A DNA stretch of 64,000 nucleotides, taken from NCBI GenBank assembly GCA_964615795.1, contig CAZTQR010000003.1:1-64000 (forward strand), written 5' to 3'. Source of the stretch: JADJAH01 sp964615795. Lineage in GTDB: Bacteria; Bacteroidota; Ignavibacteria; Tepidaquicellales; Tepidaquicellaceae. Below the pieces are notes generated by a model. That model was not told where the DNA came from and searched no databases. It worked only from the letters and a program-made list of their open reading frames with translations. Shown here piece after piece: positions 25,004-34,127 of this stretch; the stretch's first letter is position 1, and each line of letters opens with the position of its first letter. The position numbers were made by a program, and so were the translations under genes.

Positions 25004-25794
25004 TGATAATAATCAAGATAGGCGGAGGAAAAGACATCAATCTTCCGGGAATAATCAAAGGACTGTCTGAGATGAAGGAGAAGTTCCTGATTGTGCACGG
25101 AGCGAATCATCTTCGCGATGCTTTGGTTGAGCGGCTGGGGATGCAAAAGAAAACGCTGACTTCAGCATCGGGATATACGAGTGTTTACTCGGATGACGAA
25201 GCAATAGATGTACTGATGATGGCATATTCGGGAGTAAGGAATAAGAGGCTTGTGGAACTTTGCCAGCGCAACGGAATTAATGCGGTTGGGTTGTCGGGGC
25301 TTGATGGCAAAGCTGTTACGGGAAAAAGGAATCAGGGCATACGCGTGAGGGAAGGCGGGAAGTTGAAGATCGTGAGGGACAATTCAGGGAAGCCGGCGTC
25401 TGTCAATACTGCTTTGATCAACCTCTTGCTTGACAACGGTTACACTCCGGTGCTTTGTGTCCCGATCATAGATGAGAACAATTTTGCGATCAATTCCGAA
25501 AATGACGATATAGTCAATCTTCTTCAGAAAGAACTGAAGGCCGATAAGATCATCCAGTTTATCGGGGCGGCGGGATTCCTTGAAGATAAAGATGACAGTG
25601 AAAGTCTTGTAAGGGAAATACCCAAAGCCGACCTTCTGAGAAGAGAAGAACAGGTGGAAGGAAGAATGAAGAGAAAGATGCTCGCACTGAGGAAGCTGTT
25701 TGAATACGGCGCGGCGGAAGTGATCATAAGCGACGGCAGAACGGAAGATCCGGTAAAGGATGCGCTTGAAGGAAAGGGGACAATCATAAAATGA
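25003..25794 (+). CDS. lysZ: LysW-aminoadipate kinase LysZ (ArgB family)
   Basis: Phosphorylates the side-chain carboxyl of LysW-bound 2-aminoadipate. The 263-residue protein is an amino-acid kinase: IIIKIGGGKDIN with the phosphate-binding glycines at the N-terminus, then FLIVHGANHLRDAL. Further along are GLSGLDGKAVTGKRN and ALINLLLDNGYTPVLCVPII. The ATG at 25003 is preferred: it overlaps the upstream stop by one base and puts the kinase motif at the N-terminus. A longer version starting at 24934 would run into the amidotransferase gene. Overlaps lysJ by 4 bases. Confidence 0.93.
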   Translation: MIIIKIGGGKDINLPGIIKGLSEMKEKFLIVHGANHLRDALVERLGMQKKTLTSASGYTSVYSDDEAIDVLMMAYSGVRNKRLVELCQRNGINAVGLSGLDGKAVTGKRNQGIRVREGGKLKIVRDNSGKPASVNTALINLLLDNGYTPVLCVPIIDENNFAINSENDDIVNLLQKELKADKIIQFIGAAGFLEDKDDSESLVREIPKADLLRREEQVEGRMKRKMLALRKLFEYGAAEVIISDGRTEDPVKDALEGKGTIIK

Positions 25795-26963
25795 CGGAAA
25801 CAAAGATCATGCAGGACAGATATGAGCTCAATGTCTATCCGAAGAGAGACATAGTTGCAGTGAGTGGCAGGAATGCGGTGATCACGGATGAAAACGGCAA
25901 AGAGTATATTGACTGTGTTGCGGGCAACGGTGTCGCGAATATCGGACATGCCAATCGTGAAGTGGCTGATGCGATATATGAGCAGGCAATAAAGATCATA
26001 ACAGTGCCGGGAATATTCTACAATGACAAGAGGGCATTGCTCATGCAAAAACTTGTCTCAATTGCGCCGTCAAGCATCAAAAAAGTATTCCTCTGCAATT
26101 CAGGCACGGAAGCAGTAGAAGCGGCGCTGAAATTCTCGAGGCTCGTAACCGGCAAGACGGAAATTGTCTGCGCCATGAAGGCATTTCACGGAAGGACCTA
26201 CGGAGCATTGACAGCGACAGCGAAGCAGGAATACCGGGAGGGTTTCGGCCCGCTTCTTCCCGGATTTGCGCATGTGCCCTTCAATAACTTTGATAAGCTT
26301 GAGGAGAAGCTGACCGATGACACAGCGGCAGTCCTGCTGGAAGTGGTGCAGGGCGAAGGCGGGATCAACATCGGCTCAATGGAATATTTTGAAAAGATCA
26401 GAAGGATCTGCGATGAAAGAAATATTCTGCTGATAATTGATGAGGTGCAGTCAGGGTTTTGCAGAACGGGAAAGATGTTTGCATGCGAGCATTTGGAACT
26501 TGAGCCTGACATAATTTGCCTTGCAAAGGCAATTGCCGGCGGCATCCCAATGGGCGCGGTTCTCTGTTCGGAGAAAGTCAGCATTCCTGTCGGCAAGCAC
26601 GGAACGACTTTCGGAGGAAATGCACTTGCATGTGCTGCATCGCTTGCGGCGATTGAGTTCATGGAGAAGAACCGGCTTGCAGAACAAGCCGCGCAAAAAG
26701 GTGAATACCTGATGAAGAAGCTGAAGGGAGTCGAGCTGAAGATGGTAAGGGAGATCAGGCAGTTGGGATTGATGATAGGCATCGAACTCCGGAAGAAGCC
26801 GAAACCTTACATACTCAAACTCATGGAGGAAGGCATTCTTGTCCTGCCCGGCGGAATGACAGTCTTGCGGCTACTGCCCCCGCTCACAATTGAGTATGAA
26901 CTCCTTGACAGGATCGCGGATTCACTGATAAGAGTGCTGAATATGGAACTTGAAGATCAGTAG
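25791..26963 (+). CDS. lysJ: LysW-gamma-lysine aminotransferase LysJ (class III)
   Basis: PLP-dependent transfer of an amino group to LysW-aminoadipate semialdehyde, giving LysW-gamma-lysine. The 390 residues have CNSGTEAVEAALKFSR and AFHGRTYGALTATAK. The Asp-containing LLIIDEVQSGFCRTGKMFA comes next, then the Schiff-base Lys in ICLAKAIAGGIPMGAV. All are standard for class III (ArgD-like) enzymes. Start overlaps the lysZ stop by 4 bases (ATGA). It is the last gene before a strong terminator, so the operon as encoded here has no releasing peptidase of the LysK type. Confidence 0.95.
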   Translation: MTETKIMQDRYELNVYPKRDIVAVSGRNAVITDENGKEYIDCVAGNGVANIGHANREVADAIYEQAIKIITVPGIFYNDKRALLMQKLVSIAPSSIKKVFLCNSGTEAVEAALKFSRLVTGKTEIVCAMKAFHGRTYGALTATAKQEYREGFGPLLPGFAHVPFNNFDKLEEKLTDDTAAVLLEVVQGEGGINIGSMEYFEKIRRICDERNILLIIDEVQSGFCRTGKMFACEHLELEPDIICLAKAIAGGIPMGAVLCSEKVSIPVGKHGTTFGGNALACAASLAAIEFMEKNRLAEQAAQKGEYLMKKLKGVELKMVREIRQLGLMIGIELRKKPKPYILKLMEEGILVLPGGMTVLRLLPPLTIEYELLDRIADSLIRVLNMELEDQ

Positions 26964-26998
26964 TGCCGGTCTGAAATGAAATTCACTGCAAATAACTG

Positions 26999-27032
26999 AA
27001 AGCAGAAAGGTGTATTCCTTTCTGCTTTTTTA
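26999..27032. terminator. Terminator at the end of the lysine operon
   Basis: AAGCAGAAAGG (27000-27010) pairs with CCTTTCTGCTT (27017-27027) around a 6-base loop, followed by TTTT. It lies 36 bases after the lysJ stop and also faces the end of the minus-strand VWA gene, whose exit sequence is A/T-rich too. Confidence 0.88.
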
Positions 27033-27053
27033 GTGTCGCTTTTTCCAGCGGTG

Positions 27054-29132
27054 TTACTTGATCAACAGCATCTTTGAAAACAGCACTTCATCTCCAAAAT
27101 CCACTGAGTAAAAATATACTCCGGTTGAGTAACGCGCACCGTTCCATGTTACACTGTAGCGCCCGCTTCCGCTGAGCTTTGCTTCTATCACATCCACAAG
27201 CACACCAAGTGAATTGTATATCCTGATCACTGCTTTCGGCGAAGTTGTCTCCTTTACAATAAAGGAGATCACCGTAGAAGGATTGAAAGGATTCGGATAG
27301 TTTCCGGTCAGCTTGTAATTGCCTGCAAAGGACAGCTCTTCCTGGCTCAGCTCATACTCGACTTCGCTGTTGCTTACGCTCGTTGGAGGCCCGAAGCTTG
27401 TGAACGGGCTGATCACGCCGTAAGCTATGCTGAGAGCGATTATCTGCTGTTTGAGCGCCAGTGCCTCCGGTGAATTCGGATTGAGGCTGTAATACTGGAC
27501 CAGAAGATTCTCTATTTTCTGCTTAGCCCAGATTTTTGTGAGAAACTGATAGCGTACATCCGGAGTGTCAAGCCTGTTGAATGAGTAATTGTATGAAACA
27601 GGATGGTTGAACGCCCGACCGGAAAGCACAACATTCAGAGGACCTGACTCAGTGTACCTTCCGCTTACTATCATCTGCTGTCCTATGTACAGGTTAGACA
27701 GTGGATTCGGGTAGACATTGCTTATGAAGGTTGATGAGAAAGTTACCGAAGGGCTGAGCAGGACAGGATTTCTTATCCTAAGATAAAAATTCGTTATCCT
27801 TTCTTCCACCTGGTCATTAAGAAGAAACTCAGCGAATCCGTTGTTTTGAGCCGACATCAAAGTCAGCAACTGCTGGTCAACATCTGTGCCGATCCCAAAC
27901 GAATATAAATAGATCATTGTCTCGGTTGACTGGATCAGAGTCCTGATGTGATTGAGCAGAGCGGTCCTTTCGGTTATTCCTGTCGTGGGCAGTCCGTCTG
28001 TCAGGAATATAATTATGTTTGCCGTGCTGTCGTTTGCCACATTGAAATGAGGAACTGCGGTTGAGAATGCTCCGGAAATATTGGTCAAACCTCCGGCGCT
28101 TATGTTTTGTACATACATTAAGGCCGAGTCGCGTGACTGAGCATTGTAAATCACATGTCTGTTGCGGAAGGCATAAACATTCGTCTCAAAATCAACTATG
28201 TTGAATTTATCACCCTGATTGAGATTGTTGATGATGAATGTTGCAGAGTTCTTTGCCTGAATTATCTTTGTCCCCGACATGCTCCCCGAGCGGTCAAGTA
28301 TAAGAGTGAAGACTTTCTTTATCACATCGCCGGAGCTTCCGGGATTCGGTTCTGCTATGAACAGAAAGAATCCGCCGAGTGAGTCAGGAAGCTGGTTGTC
28401 AGGTATCCTGGTTGAATAACTGTACAGTCCGAGCTGATTCAGATTCAGCGAGTACTTGACTTTATAATTCACCGAGGGCACTGCAGTGTACTGATTGCTC
28501 ACGATACTCGCCACGTTACCATTGTTAGAGATCGAGGTCAGAGGATTGGAGCTGACGAGCCTGATACTGTCTATGGTCCTTTGGGACGTAAGCATGAATG
28601 TAAACTCCTGTGCCTCTATTGTCTGGTTTTGAATGAGCCGGTAATCATTCGGATAATCGAAGTACACACTCCCGAAGTCATACTTAAGCAACTGTACGTA
28701 AGTGAGCTGCACAATAAGCAGTGAGTCGGTCCTCACATATCCGGGAATGGAGAAGAAAAGCGGCTTTGCGCCGAGGTAATTCCTCAGGTTTTGATTCATA
28801 GTACCGCCGGGAAGTGAAGTATCCTGCGGATTCGGAGAGATCGGCGCCGTATGCCAGATGCCGTCGAGTTTCCATTTCAGCTCAGTCGCGCTTGCACCGT
28901 CAGGAAGAGGAAAAGCGTACGAAACGATCCGGTTAGAGCCTAAGTTGTTAAGAAAGTACTGAGTTGCTTTTGTAACACAAACCTGCATCTCAACGGAAGT
29001 TTCAATGTTGGATGAGGTTAGTTTAAGGTAAATGCCGGTGGATGCGTTTACAACACCGACACCGTTTGAATATGCAGAAGAATAGGTTAGAAGGAGTACT
29101 GCAATCATCAAAGCTCTTGTAACACTGAGCAT
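27054..29132 (-). CDS. Exported VIT/von Willebrand factor A protein with T9SS sorting domain
   Basis: A 692-residue exported protein. A signal peptide (VTRALMIAVLLLTYSSAYS) precedes a VIT-like region (residues about 25-250; TSVEMQVCVTKATQYFLNNLGSNRIVS). A VWA domain follows (about 275-450), with the metal site DRSGSMSG and later FLTDGLPTTG. The C-terminus has LTGNYPNPFNPSTVISFIV and ends GVYFYSVDFGDEVLFSKMLLIK, a type A T9SS sorting domain. It should be secreted and anchored at the cell surface, perhaps for adhesion. The ATG at 29132 is chosen because AGGAGG lies 8 bases upstream; an upstream in-frame start would add 13 residues ahead of the signal. Confidence 0.85.
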   Translation of the reverse strand: MLSVTRALMIAVLLLTYSSAYSNGVGVVNASTGIYLKLTSSNIETSVEMQVCVTKATQYFLNNLGSNRIVSYAFPLPDGASATELKWKLDGIWHTAPISPNPQDTSLPGGTMNQNLRNYLGAKPLFFSIPGYVRTDSLLIVQLTYVQLLKYDFGSVYFDYPNDYRLIQNQTIEAQEFTFMLTSQRTIDSIRLVSSNPLTSISNNGNVASIVSNQYTAVPSVNYKVKYSLNLNQLGLYSYSTRIPDNQLPDSLGGFFLFIAEPNPGSSGDVIKKVFTLILDRSGSMSGTKIIQAKNSATFIINNLNQGDKFNIVDFETNVYAFRNRHVIYNAQSRDSALMYVQNISAGGLTNISGAFSTAVPHFNVANDSTANIIIFLTDGLPTTGITERTALLNHIRTLIQSTETMIYLYSFGIGTDVDQQLLTLMSAQNNGFAEFLLNDQVEERITNFYLRIRNPVLLSPSVTFSSTFISNVYPNPLSNLYIGQQMIVSGRYTESGPLNVVLSGRAFNHPVSYNYSFNRLDTPDVRYQFLTKIWAKQKIENLLVQYYSLNPNSPEALALKQQIIALSIAYGVISPFTSFGPPTSVSNSEVEYELSQEELSFAGNYKLTGNYPNPFNPSTVISFIVKETTSPKAVIRIYNSLGVLVDVIEAKLSGSGRYSVTWNGARYSTGVYFYSVDFGDEVLFSKMLLIK

Positions 29133-29346
29133 TTCTTTATCCTCCTTTCGAATACGCGTTGATGCATGCACTGATCAGCTCAGCTCTGTAATGCATCTGC
29201 TTCTTGATTCAGAACAAACTAACTGAATTGATTCAATCCGAAAAGTCAATTTTTCGGTTGATGCAACCACACCGGAGTACAGCAAAGGAACAGTAGCTCT
29301 AAATTGCATTTGCATACTCAAGGAACTCTGACGTTCATCGAGCCGC

Positions 29347-30231
29347 TTATCTCACAATTACCATCCTCCTTGTCCGTGCAAACTTTCCGGCTTCGATCCG
29401 GCAGAAATACACTCCGCCCGCAAGCGATGCGCCGCTGAATTCCGCTTCATATCTCCCTGCAGTTCTGAATTCATTATCCACAAGCCTTGCAACCTCCCTT
29501 CCGAGCATGTCATAAACAGTCAGTTTCACTTTTGAATCAACCGGGATGTCAAATGTGATCTTTGTAGTAGGGTTGAACGGATTGGGATAGTTCATCAGGG
29601 TGCCCTCTTGTCCGTAACTCTGGTGACTTGTTTCTGCAACCGAACTCATAGTTGTATCGCCGTAAACAACTCCGTTGATCCTGCAGCCAAGAAGCACTGT
29701 ATAGCTTGTATAAGGAGGTGGCTCGCTGGTACTTGAATAATAAGCCCCTATGCCATCGGCATACATCATTTCTTCTGATACAAGTCCGTCATGTTCAAAT
29801 TTTCTTACATTGCGATCGGATCCTAATACAGACTCTGTGCCTGTCATTTCGCATCTTCTTGTATAAATTGCCGCATTCTGGCAATACACTACGTTGCCCG
29901 GGGATGAGGAAATGCTGTCTATGATCCGGTCATATGTGTAACCGTTACAGCCGCCACCGGCATTGTATTCAAGGAGATTCCCGGATGCCGTATCATATCT
30001 GACCAATGAAGTGATGGCCCCTCTTTGACGTACGAAGTAATTTATTCCTCCGACAACAGTGTCGCCTTTGATCGTGACCTTGAAAAAATACTGCTGCATC
30101 CAATGGTCAACTGACTTGTAGTACCATGTGTTTCCTGTTTGAAGGGGATAATATGAACCGTAGCTTCCGAACTGGGCATTGCATGTCAGGGTTAAAGCCA
30201 GAAGAATTGAGAGTATAATTAAAGACTTCAT
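29347..30231 (-). CDS. Exported protein of unknown function with T9SS sorting domain
   Basis: A 294-residue protein with a signal peptide (SLIILSILLALTLTCNAQ). Residues 25-200 form an unrecognised beta-rich domain rich in Tyr and Gly (YYPLQTGNTWYYKSVDHW), with two Cys pairs that could form disulfides. The C-terminal 80 residues are a T9SS sorting domain: LMNYPNPFNPTTKITFDI, then LTVYDMLGREVARLVD and the ending ARTRRMVIVR. A GGAG lies 6 bases before the ATG. It follows the VWA gene upstream by about 200 bases and probably has its own promoter. Confidence 0.8.
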   Translation of the reverse strand: MKSLIILSILLALTLTCNAQFGSYGSYYPLQTGNTWYYKSVDHWMQQYFFKVTIKGDTVVGGINYFVRQRGAITSLVRYDTASGNLLEYNAGGGCNGYTYDRIIDSISSSPGNVVYCQNAAIYTRRCEMTGTESVLGSDRNVRKFEHDGLVSEEMMYADGIGAYYSSTSEPPPYTSYTVLLGCRINGVVYGDTTMSSVAETSHQSYGQEGTLMNYPNPFNPTTKITFDIPVDSKVKLTVYDMLGREVARLVDNEFRTAGRYEAEFSGASLAGGVYFCRIEAGKFARTRRMVIVR

Positions 30232-30324
30232 AACTGCTCCTCTGTTTTATGCTCTAAACTTAGTTGCTGCGATCGCCAAATTAAATGAAGAAAATCTTGC
30301 CTGTGCGCAATCAACAGGTTCCTG

Positions 30325-31260
30325 CTATTCTCTTTGCTTCAATTCACTCCGTGCCTTCCGCAAGTTCCGCATCCAGCCTCCATACTTCGCCCTCATCACG
30401 GGAGTGCCTGCAAATGTCATGAAGAATTCATCCCCGCTCATTTGCAGAAGTTCATCGTACGTCTTATTGAATGCAAACTTATTCGGAATGAAATGTTCAT
30501 CAGTACTGAATGTTCCGGGACGATTGAAGGGACATACATCCTGACAGATATCACAGCCGAAGATCCATCCGTGAAGATCAATTCCGGTGATCGCATCCGA
30601 TCTGTTCTCAATTGTCTGATACGAAATGCACAGATTTGAATCAACCTTATACTCTTCGCAGATGGCACCGGTGGGACAGGCCGATACACAAAGCGTGCAA
30701 TCTCTGCAAAGATCTTCCACGGGCTTGTCAGGCGCAAGCTCAGCATTAATGAGTATTGTGGCGATAAAGAAGAAACTGCCGGAGTCTTTGTCGATCACGT
30801 TTGTATGCTTTCCCATCCAGCCAAGCCCTGAACGTACAGCCCAGGCCTTGTCCATAACAGGCCCGTCGTCCGTGTAGTATCTGCAATTGATCGCTTCGGA
30901 AGTTCGCTCTATTTCAGCGCAGAGTTTCTTGAGTTTTCCCTTTATGATCTTGTGATAATCTCTTGTGCCCCAGGCGTAACGCGAGATCTTGGGTACATCC
31001 GCCGAATGTGAGTGCTCGTAGGGAGTGTCATAGTGATATGAAAGTGAGATGACAGTTCTAACATCGCTCATGACTTTCGAGGGGTCAGTCCTCTTCTCAT
31101 AACTTCGTTCCATCCAGCTCATTCCCGCATGGCGTTTCTGATCAAGCCATTGCCTCAGAAGGGATGCCTCTTCGCTGAGAGACCCTGCGCGTGAAAACCG
31201 GGCGTTCGAAAATCCTGCATCAGTGCAGAGTTTCCGGATCTCCTCCTTAAGCTCACTCAT
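30325..31260 (-). CDS. queG: Epoxyqueuosine reductase QueG
   Basis: Cobalamin- and iron-sulfur-dependent enzyme that reduces epoxyqueuosine to queuosine in tRNA. The 311 residues include RYAWGTRDYHKIIKGKL near 90-105 and GWMGKHTNVI. Two 4Fe-4S motifs are visible: CRDCTLCVSACPTGAI, and the second one in FGCDICQDVCPFNRPG. The ATG at 31260 is preferred because it overlaps the upstream Rieske gene by 8 bases (ATGAGTGA), giving a coupled start. An in-frame TTG 21 bases further upstream is possible. It is shorter than E. coli QueG, lacking the C-terminal HEAT-like repeats. Confidence 0.93.
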   Translation of the reverse strand: MSELKEEIRKLCTDAGFSNARFSRAGSLSEEASLLRQWLDQKRHAGMSWMERSYEKRTDPSKVMSDVRTVISLSYHYDTPYEHSHSADVPKISRYAWGTRDYHKIIKGKLKKLCAEIERTSEAINCRYYTDDGPVMDKAWAVRSGLGWMGKHTNVIDKDSGSFFFIATILINAELAPDKPVEDLCRDCTLCVSACPTGAICEEYKVDSNLCISYQTIENRSDAITGIDLHGWIFGCDICQDVCPFNRPGTFSTDEHFIPNKFAFNKTYDELLQMSGDEFFMTFAGTPVMRAKYGGWMRNLRKARSELKQRE

Positions 31261-31609
31261 ACGCGTCCGCGCCGAAATCAAAACGGCTGACTTCCGGCTT
31301 TTCGATGAATATCCAGCCGTTTTCTTTTTTGACTCTGAACGTTCTCAGTTTGCATCCGAAGCCCGTTGGCTGTAATCCTGTAACCAGGCTGAATGTGAAT
31401 CCGTGCACAGGGCATGAAACATTGTGGTCATCAACATAACCGTTGAATATTTCCGGAACATGATTGTGCGGACAGATATTGTCAACTGCATATACTTCGC
31501 CGCCGATCTTGAATACTGCCGCTTCATTCTCATCGTCAATAATGAATCTCCTGCCACGGTTTGTAGACAGTTCGGATTCTCTGCAAAGTTTTATGAATTC
31601 AGCTTTCAT
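31253..31609 (-). CDS. Rieske-type [2Fe-2S] ferredoxin
   Basis: A 118-residue single-domain Rieske protein. Cluster ligands are the Cys and His of ICPHNHVPE and of VSCPVHGFTF, at the normal spacing. It has no signal peptide or membrane anchor, so it is a soluble electron carrier of the NirD/BphF kind. The last 8 bases overlap queG, which makes it a plausible electron donor for the QueG reaction or an unrelated gene in the same transcript. A terminator just upstream separates it from the STAS gene. Confidence 0.88.
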   Translation of the reverse strand: MKAEFIKLCRESELSTNRGRRFIIDDENEAAVFKIGGEVYAVDNICPHNHVPEIFNGYVDDHNVSCPVHGFTFSLVTGLQPTGFGCKLRTFRVKKENGWIFIEKPEVSRFDFGADAYE

Positions 31610-31621
31610 TTTGCTTACGGG

Positions 31622-31659
31622 ATAAAAAAAACTTCCTGCCGCTTCTGCAACAGGAAGTT
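31622..31659 (-). terminator. Terminator after the pnp-STAS genes (minus strand)
   Basis: On the minus strand AACTTCCTG pairs with CAGGAAGTT (plus-strand positions 31630-31638 and 31651-31659), followed by a run of T. It lies directly downstream of the STAS gene and before the Rieske-queG pair. Confidence 0.82.
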
Positions 31660-31684
31660 CCCAAACATTACTTTATGAATAAAG

Positions 31685-31990
31685 TCACTTCATGTCAAAC
31701 AGCCTGTCGAGCCGGGCTATCTCCATGAGATTTCTGACTGCGGGATTGACGTTCATAATGATGAGCTTCTTTCCCTTTTCTCTTTCAAGCCTCTCAGACA
31801 AGAGCAGTACCGACAAGCCTGAACTGTCACACTTTGTCACATCCCTCAGATCAATGACAAACTGATTTTCAATTTCCTTCTGAAGAAAGACCAGTTCTGT
31901 CTTGAGGTCAGCCGCTATGCTGTGGTCCAGCGATTTCGACTCGAGCCTGAATACCGTTTTGTCTTTCTGCTTGTCTATTTCAAATTTCAT
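31685..31990 (-). CDS. STAS-domain anti-sigma factor antagonist
   Basis: A 101-residue single STAS domain of the SpoIIAA/RsbV type. The phosphorylatable Ser lies in KCDSSGLSVLLL, the conserved DSSG motif, and IIMNVNPAVRNLMEIARLDRLFDM is the usual C-terminal helix. In partner-switching systems such proteins bind an anti-sigma kinase and release a sigma factor. A candidate kinase of this class lies at 63334-63777, far from this gene. It follows pnp by a single base, so the two are probably co-transcribed. Confidence 0.88.
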   Translation of the reverse strand: MKFEIDKQKDKTVFRLESKSLDHSIAADLKTELVFLQKEIENQFVIDLRDVTKCDSSGLSVLLLSERLEREKGKKLIIMNVNPAVRNLMEIARLDRLFDMK

Positions 31991-31991
31991 C

Positions 31992-34112
31992 TCAGTCTTT
32001 TTTATGGTGAGGTTGATGGTGCTGCTGTTTATCCTTCGGCAGGAGAACCTTTCTGCTCAGCCTCAGCTTCCCCGTGTCTTCAATGGCGATCAGTTTCACC
32101 TGAACCTTGTCTCCGGGTTTAAGCACTTCTTCAACTTTGTTAAGTCTTCTGTGCTCGATCTCTGAAATGTGAAGCAGTCCTTCTTTGCCGGGAAGTATCT
32201 CCACGAATGCTCCGAAATCTTTCGTGCCCTTCACTGTGCCGTCGTACACTTTGCCTACTTCGGGAAGTTCCGTCAGCGCCTGGATCATCTTCGTAGCAAT
32301 ATCTGCCTGGCTCTTGTCAATCGCCGCGATCGTGACTTTTCCGTCCTCTTCTATATCCACTTCCGCGCCGCTCTCTGCCACAATGTGCCTTATCGTCTTT
32401 CCTCCCGGCCCTATCACGGTGCCGATCATGTCAGTCGGAATGTAAATGGAGTAGAGGTGAGGTGCATACGGTGAAATGGATTCCCTTGCTTCAGTTATTG
32501 CTTTGCTCATTTCGCCGAGTATATGAAGCCTTCCCTCGCGTGCCTGTGAAAGCGCCTTTTCCATTATGTCAAATGAAATGCCCCTGATCTTGATGTCCAT
32601 CTGGATCGCAGTGATGCCTTCGGTTGTGCCGGCTACTTTAAAATCCATGTCACCAAAGTGATCCTCGTCACCGAGTATGTCAGACAGCACTGCAACCTTG
32701 TCACCTTCTTTTATCAGACCCATCGCAATTCCCGCGACCGGCTTGCTGAGCTTCACACCGGCATCCATCAGCGCAAGAGATCCTGCGCATACAGTCGCCA
32801 TTGATGAAGAGCCGTTTGACTCGAGAATGTCAGACACAATTCTGATCGTGTACGGAAAATCCTCATCGGAAGGGATCAGATTCTTCAATGCCCTTTCTGC
32901 AAGGTTTCCGTGGCCGATCTCTCTTCTGCCAGGTCCCGGCCTTCCGCCGACTTCACCCGTGCTGAACGGAGGGAAGTTGTAATGAAGTATGAAACGCTTG
33001 GTGCTTTCTTCCTTCAGCCCCTCTATGATCTGTTCATCACGCTTGGTACCAAGTGTGACTGTTGTAAGACTCTGCGTCTGACCCCTTGTGAACAGCGCTG
33101 ATCCGTGAGTTCTGGGCAACACCGCAACTTCGCAGGAGATCGGACGGATGTCCGTCAAGCTTCTGCCGTCAAGCCTCTTTCCTTCGTCAAGGATCATACT
33201 TCGCATCACTTCATACTGAAGGTCATGTATTATCTCCTCAAGCTTCTTTTCGTGATCGGGATATTTCTCGGAAAGCGAACTCATGACCTTGTCATGGATC
33301 TCCCTGTTCTTCAGCTTCCTTTCTTCTTTTGCCATCACAGTTCCGAAGACCGCCTTTATGTCGTTAAGGCAAAGTGCCTTCACGTCATTTACCATCGCCG
33401 TGTCGTCATCCTTGGCAGTCAGGTCTCTTTTCTTCTTCCCGACTTCCGCCGCAAACTCTTTCTGGAATTTGCAGAGCTCAATGATGTTTGTGTGAGCAAA
33501 TTTGATCGCTTCGAGGAATTCCGCTTCGGAGATCTCTCTTGCCTCGCCTTCAACCATCATTATGGAATCAACCGTACCTGCAACGCTGATATCGAAATCG
33601 CCTTTCTCAAGTTCGCTGTGTGTCGGATTCACTATCAATTGTCCGTCCACTCTTGTGACCCTGACTTCCGAAATGGGTTCATCGAACGGTATGTCGGAGA
33701 TCAGCAAAGCCGCTGACGCACCGATTGCGGCAAGTATGTCTGCATCATTCTCCCCGTCGGATGAATAAACTCCGCACATTATCTGTGTTTCCGTAAAGAA
33801 TCCTTCCGGAAACATCGGACGGATCGGCCTGTCAATTAGTCTTGCTGATAATATCTCCTTTTCGGTAGGACGGCCCTCTCTTTTGAAAAACCCGCCTGGG
33901 ATCTTTCCGACTGATGCTGTCTTCTCCCTGTAATCAACAGTAAGGGGGAAGAAGTCCTGACCGGGATTAGGTTGATCGGCTGCTGTTGCGGTGCAAAGTA
34001 CAAAGTTGTCTTCCAACGAGATCAGAACAGCGCCGTTAGCCTGTTTTGCAAGCCTTCCTGTTTCAATCGTAATTTTTTTGCCACCGATGTCGATGCTTCT
34101 GGTTACTGCCAT
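31992..34112 (-). CDS. pnp: Polyribonucleotide nucleotidyltransferase (PNPase)
   Basis: Phosphorolytic 3'-5' exoribonuclease of the RNA degradosome. The 706 residues show two RNase PH domains (GQDFFPLTVDYREKTASVGKIPGGFFKREGR is the start of the first one; TRGQTQSLTTVTLG lies in the second). A KH domain (IGTVIGPGGKTIRHI) and an S1 domain (GKVYDGTVKGTKDFGAFVEI) follow, ending in a short His-rich tail. The order rpsO then pnp on the same strand, with a 15-base gap, is the classical arrangement. Confidence 0.97.
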   Translation of the reverse strand: MAVTRSIDIGGKKITIETGRLAKQANGAVLISLEDNFVLCTATAADQPNPGQDFFPLTVDYREKTASVGKIPGGFFKREGRPTEKEILSARLIDRPIRPMFPEGFFTETQIMCGVYSSDGENDADILAAIGASAALLISDIPFDEPISEVRVTRVDGQLIVNPTHSELEKGDFDISVAGTVDSIMMVEGEAREISEAEFLEAIKFAHTNIIELCKFQKEFAAEVGKKKRDLTAKDDDTAMVNDVKALCLNDIKAVFGTVMAKEERKLKNREIHDKVMSSLSEKYPDHEKKLEEIIHDLQYEVMRSMILDEGKRLDGRSLTDIRPISCEVAVLPRTHGSALFTRGQTQSLTTVTLGTKRDEQIIEGLKEESTKRFILHYNFPPFSTGEVGGRPGPGRREIGHGNLAERALKNLIPSDEDFPYTIRIVSDILESNGSSSMATVCAGSLALMDAGVKLSKPVAGIAMGLIKEGDKVAVLSDILGDEDHFGDMDFKVAGTTEGITAIQMDIKIRGISFDIMEKALSQAREGRLHILGEMSKAITEARESISPYAPHLYSIYIPTDMIGTVIGPGGKTIRHIVAESGAEVDIEEDGKVTIAAIDKSQADIATKMIQALTELPEVGKVYDGTVKGTKDFGAFVEILPGKEGLLHISEIEHRRLNKVEEVLKPGDKVQVKLIAIEDTGKLRLSRKVLLPKDKQQHHQPHHKKD

Positions 34113-34127
34113 GTTTTGCTTTGTGTT

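Noticed and set aside
23317..26963. Reading lysY, lysZ and lysJ as arginine genes argC, argB and argD
   Set aside because: The adjacent LysW carrier and LysX ligase and the absence of argJ/argA/argE in the operon favour the LysW route; a dual role remains open and is listed as a finding.
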